Shown: positions 15,181 through 26,800, counted from the stretch's first letter. The stretch is 64,000 nt of DNA from Poriferisodalis sp965198245 (GCF_965198245.1 NZ_OZ240249.1:2232001-2296000), one strand, 5' to 3'. Notes: a model not told the origin generated them from the letters alone. Made by a program: numbers and translations.

Positions 15181-16419
15181 CTAACGCATCCTGAAGTCGG
15201 GATCGTGGCGGCGGAGTTCGCGGCGGGCGATGGTCATCTTGTGAACCTCGTCGGGGCCGTCCGCGATCCGCAGCGTGCGCATGTGGGCGTACATCTCGGC
15301 CAGCGGGAAGAACTGGGTAACGCCGCCAGCACCGTGCACTTGGATGGCGCGGTCGATCACCTTGAGCGCCATGTTCGGCACGGCCACCTTGATGCCGGAG
15401 ATCTCCTGAGCCGCAGCCTTGTTGCCGATCGTGTCCATGAGGTGTGCCACGTGCAGCACGTACTCGCGGGCCTGGTCGATCTCGATGCGAGCATCGGCGA
15501 TCCAGTCCTGGATCAGGCCCTGCTGGGCGACCGACTTGCCGAAGGTCTCGCGTTCGAGCGCGCGAAGGCACATGCATTCCAGCGCACGCTCGGCCACGCC
15601 GATTGATCGCATGCAGTGGTGGATACGGCCAGGGCCCAGGCGGGCTTGGCTGATGGCGAAGCCCTCGCCCTCGCCGCCCAGGATGTGGTCCTCGGGCACG
15701 CGCACGTTCTCGTAGACCAGCTCAGGGTGACCGCCCCGGTCATGGAAGCCGAACACCCGCGGGTCGCGTTCCACCGAGATGCCCTCGGCATGCCGGGGGA
15801 CCACGATCATGGACTGCTGGCGGTGACGCGGCCCGTCAGGGTCGTTCTTGCCCATCACGATCAGCACTTGGCACTCGGGCCGCAGCGCATTTGAGGAGAA
15901 CCACTTGCGGCCGTTCAGCACGTAATCGTCGCCGTCGCGGTCGATCCGCAGGCGGATGTTGGAAGCGTCAGAGCTGGCGACCTCGGGCTCGGTCATCGAG
16001 AAGGTGGACCGGATCTCGCCTTCGAGCAGCGGAGCCAGATACTGCTGCTTGACCCGCTCGGAGCCGTACAGATTCAGGATCTCCATGTTGCCGGTGTCGG
16101 GCGCGGAGCAGTTCAGCGCCTCGGAGCTGAACGTCACCTTGCCGAGCTGTTCTGAAATCGGCGAGTAGTCCAGGTTGGACAGCTTGGTGCCGGGCGCTTG
16201 CGGGTCGAGGTGGGGGATGAACAGGTTCCACAGCCCACGTTCGCGGGCAGCGGCCTTGAGCTTCTCCATGATCGCCGGCGTGGCGTGCACGTCTCCCGCG
16301 GCGGCGAGCTCGGCGTACTGCTCGTGGTACTCCTGCTCGTTGGGATAAATGTGGTCGTCCATGAACGACTGCACAGCCTCCTGCGTCTCGAGGCCCTTCT
16401 TGGTGTAGGCGTGCGCCAT
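15181..16419 (-). CDS. Acyl-CoA dehydrogenase family protein
   Basis: The product is 412 aa, a typical length. The mid-domain FAD/substrate motif is FSMTEPEVASSDASN (about residue 145) and the C-terminal domain ends with the HGAGG-type segment IQVHGAGGVTQFFPLAEMYAHMRTLRIADGPDEVH. The sequence resembles ACAD10/11-type and related actinobacterial dehydrogenases more than short-chain enzymes. It should oxidise an acyl-CoA at alpha-beta and pass electrons to ETF. GGAG precedes the ATG by 7 nt. Co-oriented neighbours (SDR upstream, PhyH downstream) fit a beta-oxidation-like route. Confidence 0.92.
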   Translation of the reverse strand: MAHAYTKKGLETQEAVQSFMDDHIYPNEQEYHEQYAELAAAGDVHATPAIMEKLKAAARERGLWNLFIPHLDPQAPGTKLSNLDYSPISEQLGKVTFSSEALNCSAPDTGNMEILNLYGSERVKQQYLAPLLEGEIRSTFSMTEPEVASSDASNIRLRIDRDGDDYVLNGRKWFSSNALRPECQVLIVMGKNDPDGPRHRQQSMIVVPRHAEGISVERDPRVFGFHDRGGHPELVYENVRVPEDHILGGEGEGFAISQARLGPGRIHHCMRSIGVAERALECMCLRALERETFGKSVAQQGLIQDWIADARIEIDQAREYVLHVAHLMDTIGNKAAAQEISGIKVAVPNMALKVIDRAIQVHGAGGVTQFFPLAEMYAHMRTLRIADGPDEVHKMTIARRELRRHDPDFRMR

Positions 16420-16555
16420 TGTCTCGCTCCAGTCCTGTGCGTGCGGTTCGCGCCCAGAAAGTAGCGGGCGCCCGTGTGCCCTGAAGCTAGCCCGCGGCTG
16501 TACGGAGTTTTGGAGCCGCGTTTCTCGGGGTTGGCCGATTCAGATCGCAGCCGGC

Positions 16556-17347
16556 TCAGACGTGGGTGCCGGCCCCGCCGTCGATCGTCAGGCAGGTGCC
16601 GTTGATGTAGTTGGCAGCGCTGCTGGCCAAGAAGACCACGCCCGAAGCAACTTCTTCGGCGGTGCCGTAGCGGCCGAGGGGGACGCCGGTGGAGTTCCGG
16701 GCGAAGATCGCCTCGGCGTCAGTGTTGTTCGACTCTGCGATCTCGGCGGCTGCCCGTTCCCACATGTCGGTGCGGATGAGCCCGGGGATGACCGTGTTGG
16801 TGAGCACGTTGTCGGCGCCGTACTTACCCGCCAGAGCCTTGGCGGTGGCAACCATGGCTGCCTTGGTGGCGGCATAGTCGATGAGCGCTGCGTTGGGGAA
16901 GAAGGCGGCGCCACTGGCGATCATGATGATCCGACCCCATTTCTGCTCGCGCATGTGCGGCAGGCAGAACCGGGTGCAGCGCACTGCCGACATGAGGTTG
17001 AGTTGGTGCAGGTCGGTCCAGTCGTCGTCGGACATGTACAGGAAGTTGCGCGACGGCGAGGCGCCGACGTTGTTGACGAGGATGTCGATCGGACCCATCT
17101 GATCCGCGGCAACTTCGAGTATCTCCTCCACGGCATCCGTCTCAGACATGTCGCCGAAGTACCCGTGTACTGACCCGGTCCCCGACCGGGGTTGGTAGTT
17201 GTCGAGATCGAAGACCGCCTGCGGGCCGCGAGCACAGAAGCCGACCGTCGCACCGTGATCGGCCATCAGTTGCACCGACGCTCTGCCGATGCCCTTCGAG
17301 CCGCCGGTCACTAGTGCTACCCGCCCCGAAAGATCCAAGTCCAGCAT
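16556..17347 (-). CDS. SDR-family oxidoreductase
   Basis: The product is 263 aa from the ATG at 17347, preceded by GGGAGG at 6 nt; the open frame continues upstream to 17491 without such a site. It has the classical SDR signatures: nucleotide motif TGGSKGIG near residue 14, NNVG, and catalytic Ser with YAATK. The C-terminus ends INGTCLTIDGGAGTHV, as in FabG-like enzymes. The NAD(P)H preference cannot be settled. It is probably co-transcribed with the LLM monooxygenase upstream (76-bp gap) and the acyl-CoA dehydrogenase downstream. Confidence 0.9.
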   Translation of the reverse strand: MLDLDLSGRVALVTGGSKGIGRASVQLMADHGATVGFCARGPQAVFDLDNYQPRSGTGSVHGYFGDMSETDAVEEILEVAADQMGPIDILVNNVGASPSRNFLYMSDDDWTDLHQLNLMSAVRCTRFCLPHMREQKWGRIIMIASGAAFFPNAALIDYAATKAAMVATAKALAGKYGADNVLTNTVIPGLIRTDMWERAAAEIAESNNTDAEAIFARNSTGVPLGRYGTAEEVASGVVFLASSAANYINGTCLTIDGGAGTHV

Positions 17348-17423
17348 GGGTTCCTCCCTCAATTTCGATGGTCTGATTGTGCGGTGTTCGATCGTCCGGT
17401 GGGCCTGTTGTCGGCCCGATGCC

Positions 17424-18596
17424 TCAATCGGCAGCGGCCAAGGCAGCCACTCCGGAATCTTCAGCCGCCTCGCTGTGGTCCGATGCCGCATCGAGCTCCG
17501 CCACGCCAGCCTTGATCCGCGGGATCAGCTCGCGGCCGAAGTCCACGGCGTCGTTGAAGGGATCGAACCCCCGGATCAGCACGTAACCCACGTCGCTGAG
17601 TCCGCCCCCGGGTTGCAGTCCGAGCTTGTAATAGCGCAGGATGGCTTCGGCCACCTGCTCTGGCGTGCCAACGAGGCACGAAGTGTTGCCAGGAGCGCCG
17701 GTGGCCTCGGCGATCTTGAGCCAGAGCCGCTCGTCGTGCACGTCGCTCGCAGCGGCATAGGCCAGCATTCGTTCGCCGCCGTGGTCGTAGGGCTTGCCCC
17801 GATGACTGCCCGCCACGGTCAGCTTGTCTGTGCCGGCAGCCTCGATGCCGCCCAAGATGCGATGAGCACGGTCCCAAGCCTCGCCTTCGGTGTCACCCAA
17901 GATGGGCCGCACGCTGATCGAGAAACGCGGCGCGCGTCCGTAGGCGGCGGCCCGGCGGCGGAAGTCGTCGAAGCGTTCGGCGATGGCGGCGCGGGGCTCG
18001 GCGTAGACGGCGTACACATCGCAGCGCTCGGCCCCCATCTCCAGCGCCTCACCGCTGGAACCCCCGAAGAAGATCGGTGGTGAAGGCTGCTGGAGGGGCT
18101 GCACGTCTGCGCGCACATTGCTGAATCGGTAATAGGCCCCTTCGTGGTCGAACGGTTCCGTCGCCGTCCACGTCCGGCGCATGACGTCGATGTACTCGCC
18201 AGCGCGGGCGTACCGATCGGCCTTCGGCAGGTAGTCGCCGTCGCGCTGATTGTCCTTGTCGCTGGCCCCGGCGATGATGTGCAGGGCGAAGCGGCCGCCG
18301 CTGAGCTGGTCGAACGTCGCCGCCTTGCGGGCTGCGAGCGTGGGGGCTACGAAGCCCGGCCGGTGTGCGACGAGGTAGCCGAGACGCTCGGTCACCGAAG
18401 CCGCGTGGGTTGCCACCGACCACCCGTCGGCCGACGTCGAGGTGTAGCCCACCAGCACCAGGTCGAAGCCGGCCTCATCGTGTGCTCGGCTGAAGTCCTC
18501 GAGGAATTGGCGGGACAGCCCGCCCTCGATGACGTGCACGGTCGAGTCGTCCTTGGGCGGCGACACGCCGATCATCCCGATCACCGACAACGGCAC
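17424..18596 (-). CDS. LLM-class flavin-dependent monooxygenase (SsuD/alkanesulfonate-monooxygenase-like)
   Basis: The product is 390 aa with a GTG start at 18596. It shows luciferase-like TIM-barrel features: GFDLVLVGYTS, LVAHRPGFVAPTLAARKAATFDQLSGGRFALHIIAG and QPSPPIFFGGSSGEALEMGAE. These match the SsuD branch, which uses FMNH2 from a separate reductase. An Ala-rich tail of about 20 residues (EAAEDSGVAALAAAD) ends the protein. No sulfonate transporter is nearby, so desulfonation is only one option. It is the first gene of the minus-strand run ending at PhyH. Confidence 0.87.
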   Translation of the reverse strand: MPLSVIGMIGVSPPKDDSTVHVIEGGLSRQFLEDFSRAHDEAGFDLVLVGYTSTSADGWSVATHAASVTERLGYLVAHRPGFVAPTLAARKAATFDQLSGGRFALHIIAGASDKDNQRDGDYLPKADRYARAGEYIDVMRRTWTATEPFDHEGAYYRFSNVRADVQPLQQPSPPIFFGGSSGEALEMGAERCDVYAVYAEPRAAIAERFDDFRRRAAAYGRAPRFSISVRPILGDTEGEAWDRAHRILGGIEAAGTDKLTVAGSHRGKPYDHGGERMLAYAAASDVHDERLWLKIAEATGAPGNTSCLVGTPEQVAEAILRYYKLGLQPGGGLSDVGYVLIRGFDPFNDAVDFGRELIPRIKAGVAELDAASDHSEAAEDSGVAALAAAD

Positions 18597-18623
18597 GCCA
18601 CCAAGGTACGCGTCCCGCCCGGC

Positions 18624-19175
18624 TCATGCCTCCAGGGCACGGCTGGGCCCAAGCCGCCGAATCGCTCGGCACCGACTAGGAGCGGCGCGGCGCCCTGCTC
18701 GACGATCAGATCACGGTCATCCGTGCGCTCTGGGAGCACGACGTCATCGACTACACGAGCGAGTTTCACCGGATCGACCGGGCCGGCATCCGGCCGCGGT
18801 CCGCCCGCCGCATCCCGATCTGGTTCGGCGGCTACACGCCTGCCGCTTTGCGACGGGCTGCCCGATGGGGGGGACAGGTTCACGTTCGGCGACTCGGGGC
18901 CGGACACGGTGGCGCTGGCGGAGACCTTGCGGGAAATGCTCGCAGCCCAAGGCCGCGACCCGGCTGACTTCGCCCTTGAGGCCGAGGCCAACTACGGCAT
19001 CGGCCCGGATCGGTGGACAGGGCTGGTCGCCGAGGCCCGTAACGCTGGCTTCACGCACTTCTCCGTCAACTGCCAGAGCACGACGTGCGAGTGGGGTGGC
19101 AACCCCGCTGCGAACTGCCAGAGCACCGCAGAGCACATCGAGGCGCTGGAGACCTTCATCACCTCGGTGACCTGA
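18624..19175 (+). pseudogene. LLM-class F420-dependent oxidoreductase remnant
   Basis: Family-like sequence is readable only by patching. The first part (WAQAAESLGTD, then LLDDQITVIRALWEHDV, and RIPIWFGGYTPAALRRAARWG) is interrupted by an in-frame TAG at about 18677. It then changes frame at a seven-G run (18867-18873), where six G would restore GDRFTFGDSGPDTVALAE. The N-terminal half of the barrel is missing. A 14-bp direct duplication (AACTGCCAGAGCAC) lies near the 3' end, at about 19067 and 19117. With three independent lesions this is a decaying fragment. Confidence 0.75.
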
Positions 19176-19309
19176 GCGGGCTCGATCTCGGCAACAACCC
19201 AGCCGGAACTTCCGGCGCGGTCCCTCGTCGTTGGACCTCGGATGGCGGCAGCATTTGGCTTTCGCACTGCAACACGGTCCTGCGAGCTGTGGACGGGCGT
19301 GAGTGCTGT

Positions 19310-19326
19310 TATGATGTAACATCATG
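19310..19326 (+). promoter_or_regulatory. TATGAT -10 box and TGATGT-A-ACATCA operator overlapping vapB start
   Basis: A perfect palindrome TGATGT-A-ACATCA spans 19312-19324 and reaches into the antitoxin start codon. It overlaps a TATGAT hexamer (19310-19315). Transcription from this -10 would start at or within 2 nt of the ATG, giving a leaderless mRNA; no Shine-Dalgarno is present. Autorepression by the VapB product is the expected role. Confidence 0.55.
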
Positions 19327-19569
19327 CGTACACAGATCGCCTTGGAACCAGAGCAACATGTGCAGGTGAAACAGAAGGCGGCCTCTTTGGGGATCACGAT
19401 GGCCGAGTACATCCGGCGCTTGGTCGATCGCGACCTCGGCAGGGTCGATACCAATGCTGATGTTTCAGCCATCGTCGGCATCGGGAGTTCGGGAGGTAGC
19501 GACATTGCCGCTGAAGGCACGGTGATGGCTGTGGCAGAGGCGGTAGCGACGCTCCGCAGTCGCGAGTGA
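19324..19569 (+). CDS. VapB-type antitoxin (ribbon-helix-helix)
   Basis: The product is 81 aa. The N-terminal MRTQIALEPEQHVQVKQKAASLGITMAEYIRRLVDRDL is a beta strand plus two helices as in CopG/RHH antitoxins. The C-terminal half is flexible and would wrap the toxin. The next gene begins GTGA across its stop, the overlap usual for toxin-antitoxin pairs. The operator candidate overlaps its own start codon. Confidence 0.82.
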   Translation: MRTQIALEPEQHVQVKQKAASLGITMAEYIRRLVDRDLGRVDTNADVSAIVGIGSSGGSDIAAEGTVMAVAEAVATLRSRE

Positions 19570-19982
19570 GCGTCTTCGTCGATACCTCAGCGTGGTACGC
19601 AGCCGCAGACGTCGACGACGCCGGTCATGTGAGGGCAGCACGTCGACTCGAGGAGTTCGCTGGCGTGTTGGTGACCAGCGACCATGTCATCGTCGAGACT
19701 TGGTTCCTTGCCACGAGGCGCCTCGGGATCGCCGTCGCGGAGAGACTCGTGAACGGGATCCGCATGGGCATTGCCCGCATCGAGCCGGCGATCGTCGCAG
19801 ATCTTGAGGCAGCGGCAAGCATCGGCGAGGCGTTTGCTGACCAACGGTTCTCTCTGGTTGATCGCACGAGCTGGGCGATCATGCAGCGGCTGGGCATCCG
19901 GGAGGCCGTGGCCCTCGACGCCGACTTCTCGATCTACCGCTTCGGCCTCGGCCGACGGCAGGCATTCGTCGTTCACAGTTAG
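19566..19982 (+). CDS. VapC-type PIN-domain ribonuclease toxin
   Basis: The product is 138 aa with a GTG start overlapping the antitoxin stop by 4 nt. PIN acidic residues are visible: FVDTSAWYA (first Asp), a central HVIVETWFL Glu, and SLVDRTSWAIM and ALDADFSIY Asp residues at the C-terminal half. This is the layout of VapC RNases, which cleave tRNA or rRNA when released from VapB. All expected acidic positions appear intact. Confidence 0.87.
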   Translation: MSVFVDTSAWYAAADVDDAGHVRAARRLEEFAGVLVTSDHVIVETWFLATRRLGIAVAERLVNGIRMGIARIEPAIVADLEAAASIGEAFADQRFSLVDRTSWAIMQRLGIREAVALDADFSIYRFGLGRRQAFVVHS

Positions 19983-20095
19983 GAGACTGTCGGTGCGGGC
20001 CTTGCGAAATGCTCAACCGACTACCCGCGCTTTGAGCGTGAGGCACCATCGCGGTCCGAGCAGACCATTTCCACTATGACCTGATTGGGGGTTGC

Positions 20096-21757
<1,662 letters not shown>

Positions 21758-21795
21758 ATTGAGGCAAGCGGCAATTCCTGACCGCGGGAGGACGG

Positions 21796-22608
21796 GTGCC
21801 GGTTTTTGGGAGATCGCTGGGGCGGGATCGTTCCCTCGCGAGCACATACGGGAAGTGGGCCGTCGTGGCCGGTGCCTCGGAAGGGCTCGGCGCAGCGTTC
21901 GCCACTCAGCTCGCCGTACGCGGCATGAACCTGGTGCTGGTGGCGCGCCGGGGTGACCTGCTGGCCGAACGCGCTGAACAGCTCATCGCCGAACACGGGG
22001 TCGAAGTTCGATGCGTGGTTCTGGATCTGGCCGACCCCGCATTCGCCGGGGCGCTCGCCGACGCTGTCGCTGGGCTGGACCTCGGGATCGTCGTCTACAA
22101 CGCGGCGTTCACACCGGTGGGCCCGTTCCTGGAAGCCCCCGACGAGGAGATCTCCCAGGCGGTGGACGTCAACGTGCGCGGACCGCTGCTGGCCTTGCGC
22201 GCGCTGGTGCCGTTCATGTGCAGCAGCGGCAGGGGCGCGGTGGTGCTGATGTCATCGCTATCTGGCCTGCAAGGGACACCTCACATTTCTGTCTATGCGG
22301 CCAGCAAGGCGTTCAACCTCATTCTCGCCGAGGGGCTCTGGTACGAACTGCGATCGCACGGCATCGACGTTGTCGCCTGCTGCGCCGGCGCGATGCGCAC
22401 CCCGGGGTATATGCGATCGTTCGGCCGCGACGTGCCCGGCATGCTGTCTCCCGATGAGGCTGCGCGCCGAACACTCGATGGGCTCGGCCGAGGGCCGCGG
22501 CTGGTGCCGGGCTTTGTCAACCGGATCACGGCTGTGCTCATGGGGCGTCTCCTTTCTCGGAAGGCGGCGATCCGGCTTATCGGCAGGAACACGAGACACC
22601 TGACGTGA
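21796..22608 (+). CDS. SDR-family oxidoreductase next to sterol reductase
   Basis: The product is 270 aa from a GTG at 21796, with a GGGAGG-like site just upstream. It has a GASEGLG nucleotide motif, YNAAF in place of NNAG, SSLSG and YAASKAFN catalytic residues, resembling the DltE/17-beta-HSD-like SDRs that act on lipids or sterols. Its stop overlaps the GTG of the ERG4/ERG24-type reductase (GTGA), so the two are translationally coupled and probably act on the same lipid. Confidence 0.86.
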   Translation: MPVFGRSLGRDRSLASTYGKWAVVAGASEGLGAAFATQLAVRGMNLVLVARRGDLLAERAEQLIAEHGVEVRCVVLDLADPAFAGALADAVAGLDLGIVVYNAAFTPVGPFLEAPDEEISQAVDVNVRGPLLALRALVPFMCSSGRGAVVLMSSLSGLQGTPHISVYAASKAFNLILAEGLWYELRSHGIDVVACCAGAMRTPGYMRSFGRDVPGMLSPDEAARRTLDGLGRGPRLVPGFVNRITAVLMGRLLSRKAAIRLIGRNTRHLT

Positions 22609-23687
22609 CCAACCTCGTGGCGGGTTTCTTTGCGCCTTGGGCTGTTCTTGCTCTCATCGGGGTGCTGCACCTAGCGCTGCCGGCGCGGCGTGCGGCGGGA
22701 TACGTGCGCGATGAGCACAGCGGTGAGGTGCTGCGCTATCGACTCAACGGTCTACCGGTGCTCGTGGTCACGTTAGGGCTCTGGATCACCGCGTGCTCCT
22801 CGGGCGTCATGCCGTGGGATTGGTTCTGGCAGCACCGCTGGGCGGGCGCTGCGGGTGCTCTGATCCTGGGCTTGCTGGCATCGGCTGCGGTGGTGCTGAG
22901 TGCGACTTCCAGGGGAGGAGGCCTGCTGGCGGAGCTCTATCTCGGGCGCCGGATCAACCCACAGGCATTTGGCGGCCGCGCCGACACAAAGATGTTCCTG
23001 TATCTGGCGGGCGCCGTCCTGCTCGAGCTCAACCTGCTCTCGTTCGCGGCCCACCACTTCATGGCCTACCCCGACGATCCATCGCCAGGAGTCGTGCTCT
23101 ACGTCGTGCTGTTCACCTGGTTCGTGTGCGACTACCTCGTCTTCGAGCAGGTCCACCTCTACACCTATGACCTCTTCGCGGAACGCGTGGGGTTCAAGCT
23201 CGTGTGGGGCTGCCTCTGCTGGTATCCGTTCTTCTACGCAGTGGGCTTGTGGTCGGTGGCAGATCGCCCCAATCCGCACATGCCCGTCTGGCTGATGGTC
23301 ACGGCGACGCTGGTGTTCTTTGCCGGGTGGACCCTGTCGCGGGGCGCGAACCTGCAGAAGTTCCGTTTCAAGCAGGACCCCGAACGGGCATTTCTGGGTC
23401 TGGCTCCCCGAACGCTCACAGACAGTGAGCGCCGTGTGCTGTGCAGCGGCTTCTGGGGTCTGTCACGGCACGTCAACTACCTCGGCGAGATTGCCATGGC
23501 GACCGGTTTAGCGCTGGCTCTCGGCTGGCCGCTGGTGCTCGGTCCTTGGCTGTACCCGCTGTACTACGTAGCGCTGCTGGTCCCGCGGGAGCGTGCCGAC
23601 GATCGACGATGCGCAAGAAAGTACGGCAGTCTCTGGGAGCAGTACCGCGCAAAGGTGCCGTGGCGCATCGTGCCACGGGTCTACTGA
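22605..23687 (+). CDS. ERG4/ERG24-type sterol reductase family membrane protein
   Basis: The product is 360 aa with about 8-9 hydrophobic segments. The C-terminal signatures of C14/C24/7-dehydrocholesterol sterol reductases are present: SRGANLQKFRFKQDP (about residue 245), GFWGLSRHVNYLGEIAMA (about 283), then RCARKYGSLWEQYRAKVPWRIVP near the end. These residues bind NADPH in the family. The enzyme would saturate a double bond in a sterol or related polyprenoid at the membrane. Bacterial members are uncommon. It overlaps the SDR gene by 4 nt. No squalene epoxidase or cyclase is in the window, so scavenged sterol is possible. Confidence 0.88.
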   Translation: MTNLVAGFFAPWAVLALIGVLHLALPARRAAGYVRDEHSGEVLRYRLNGLPVLVVTLGLWITACSSGVMPWDWFWQHRWAGAAGALILGLLASAAVVLSATSRGGGLLAELYLGRRINPQAFGGRADTKMFLYLAGAVLLELNLLSFAAHHFMAYPDDPSPGVVLYVVLFTWFVCDYLVFEQVHLYTYDLFAERVGFKLVWGCLCWYPFFYAVGLWSVADRPNPHMPVWLMVTATLVFFAGWTLSRGANLQKFRFKQDPERAFLGLAPRTLTDSERRVLCSGFWGLSRHVNYLGEIAMATGLALALGWPLVLGPWLYPLYYVALLVPRERADDRRCARKYGSLWEQYRAKVPWRIVPRVY

Positions 23688-23807
23688 CGCATCAGACGCG
23701 ATCATGGTTGTTTGTCCCGGCGATGATGCGGTGATGCCTGGGTACGGAGCGAGGCACCGGACACGCCACTCGAAGTTCAGGAGTGCGAGGCTTCGGGCGA
23801 TGCAGCG

Positions 23808-26800
23808 TCAGCTCGGTTCCATGAAGGCCCATTCAAAGGCCTTGGGGGAGTAGCGCGAGGTGCCGTACTTGTTGTATGGCCAGACTCGGTAGACGTACAG
23901 CCTGTCGCCAGCGTCTGCGTTGTCGATGAAGACCGTCGAGGTGTCCCCATCGGCCTCGTGGCGAACGACCTCCCAGTCATCACCCAGCAGCGTCCAACCG
24001 CGTACAAATGGCGTCGGCGACGGCTTGGGCGAGTATTCGCGGCGCTCAACGCGATACCCCGTGATCCATGGGTCGGGATTGGGCGCCCACGACCGCGGAT
24101 CTGATGTTGATCCTGGCTGTCTGACCGTGGTTTTGATGGCAAGTCTCCAATCTGGCGAAGGATTCCACTCAAGTTGCCGCGATGCGGCAGTGGATGCCGT
24201 GAGTCGCACGTTTGCGACTCTCTCGGGCCTGTTCGACGGCCCGTAGGGCATGATGCCCGATGGGTAGTGGCCGAACCTTCGGCCCTCAGTATCAAGGGCG
24301 TACACGGCATAGGAGTACGCGTAACCCGGAACTGGGTAGTCCGTCGAGCAATCCTGATAGGTGGTCACAGTGCTCGACAGACTCTCGAACACGACGGCCG
24401 AACTCAGGTACTCGTAATCAGCAGAGGGATCGAGCGGCGCCGTACTTGGGACCGGATAGTCGACGAAGCGGCTGCGGACCACTTGCACGCCAGTGGCTCT
24501 GGTTCCTGTTGGTGCCGTCCAGGTCAGGACGGCGCAATCCAACTCGATGGTGACGAGCAGATTGGTGATCTCGTCGGGCTGAGGGCATCGTTCGGTTCGT
24601 CCCACGGCGAATGACTCGGGGCCGAATTGACGGTCGTACCTTCCGCCGTCGCCGCGTGCGGCCACTCGAAACTCGTATGCCATGTCGCAGTTGAGGCCCG
24701 TGGCTACCGCAATGATCCGGCGATTGTCGGTCCTGCTGGGCAGGTAGTCGAAATCCCCGTTGATCCGGTTCCAGGCGGTCGTGCCGCTCGCTCGCATCTC
24801 CAGCGCGTACTCCGCTGCTGTGCGCACTGAGAACCATGCCACGGCGATGCTGTCCTGAGTTGCGCTGTACTGCCAGAACTGCCTCGGGGCTGGCGGGAGG
24901 CGTCGACTCGGGGCGTCTTTCTCGGTGGTGGTGACGGTGACGGTCTGGTCGGCCAGCGCGTCGTAGACGGTGTCGTCGTCGCTGGCGATCGCGTGGGTCA
25001 GGGTCACGTCGGCGTCGGCGAGGGCGTCGTCGTCGGCCGCGGCGGTCACCTTGATGGTCTGGGCGGTCGCCCAGTTCGCCGTGGTGAACGTCAGCACGCC
25101 GCTGGTCAGGGTGTCGCCCGACACCGTGACGTCGGTGCCCGAATCGCCGCTGACGGTGACGGTCACGTCCCCGGCGGGCTCAGAGGTCAGCACGACCGTG
25201 TAGTTGGCGCCTGTCGGGTCGCCTTCGGTGACGGTGAGCGTGGCGGGGGCGATGAGCACCCCGGCGGCGTCATCTTCGGTGACGGTCACGGTGACGGTCT
25301 GGTCGGCCAGCGCGTCGTAGGCGGTGTCGTCGTCGCTGGCGATGGCGTGGGTCAGGGTCACGTCGGCGTCGGCGAGGGCGTCGTCGTCGGCCGCGGCGGT
25401 CACCTTGATGGTCTGGGCGGTCGCCCAGTTCGCCGTGGTGAACGTCAGCACGCCGCTGGTCAGGGTGTCGCCCGACACCGCGACGTCGGTGCCCGAATCG
25501 CCGCTGACGGTGACGGTCACGTCGCCCGCGGGCTCAGAGGTCAGCACCACCGTGTAGTTGGCGCCCGCCATGTCGCCTTCGGTGACGGTCAGCGTGGCGG
25601 GGGCGATGAGCACCGCGGCGGCGTCTTTCTCGGTGACGGTCACGGTGACGGTCTGGTCCGCCAGCGCGTCGTAGACCGTGTCGTCGTCGCTGGCGATCGC
25701 GTGGGCCAAGGCCACGTCGGCGTCGGCGAGGGCGTCGTCGTCGGCCGCGGCGGTCACCTTGATCGTCTGGGCGGTCGCCCAGTTCGCCGTGGTGAACGTC
25801 AGCACGCCGCTGGTCAGCGTGTCGCCCGACACCGTGACGTCGGTGCCCGAAGCGCCGCTGACGGTCACCGTCACGTCGCCGGCGGGCTCAGAGGTCAGCA
25901 CGACCGTGTAGTTGGCGCCCGCCATGTCGCCTTCGGTGACGGTCAGCGTGGCGGGGGCGATGAGCACCGCGGCGGCGTCTTTCTCGGTGACGGTCACGGT
26001 GACGGTCTGGTCCGCGAGCGCGTCGTAGACGGTGTCGTCGTCGCTGGCGATCGCGTGGGTCAGGGTCACGTCGGCGTCGGCGAGGGCGTCGTCGTCGGCC
26101 GCGGCGGTCACCTTGATGGTCTGGGCGGTCGCCCAGTTCGCCGTGGTGAACGTCAGCACGCCGCTGGTCAGCGTGTCGCCCGACACCGTGACGTCGGTGC
26201 CCGAATCGCCGCTGACGCTCACCGTCACGTCCCCCGCGGGCTGGCTGTTCAGCGCCACCGTGTAGCTGACCCCCGTGGCGTCGCCTTCGGTGACCGTCAG
26301 GGTCGTGGGCGAGATGGTCACCGCGGCGGCGTCTTTCTCGGTGATGGTCACGGTGACGGTCTGGTCCGCCAGCGCGTCGTAGACCGTGTCGTCGTCGCTG
26401 GCGATCGCGTGGGTCAGCGTCACGTCGGCGTCGGCGAGGGCGTCGTCGTCGGCCGCGGCGGTCACCTTGATCGTCTGGGCGGTCGCCCAGTTCGCCGTGG
26501 TGAACGTCAGCACGCCGCTGGTCAGCGTGTCGCCCGACACCGTGACGTCGGTGCCCGAAGCGCCGCTGACGGTCACCGTCACGTCGCCGGCGGGCTCAGA
26601 GGTCAGCACGACCGTGTAGTTGGCGCCCGCCATGTCGCCTTCGGTGACGGTCAGCGTGGCGGGGGCGATGAGCACCGCGGCGGCGTCTTTCTCGGTGATC
26701 GTCACGGTGACGGTCTGGTCCGCGAGCGCGTCGTAGACGGTGTCGTCGGTGCTGGCGATCGCGTGGGTCAGGGTCACGTCGGCGTCGGCGAGGGCGTCGT

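Noticed and set aside
18867..18873. G7 run as a phase-variation switch
   Set aside because: The gene also has an internal TAG and lacks its 5' half, so changing the run length cannot restore it.
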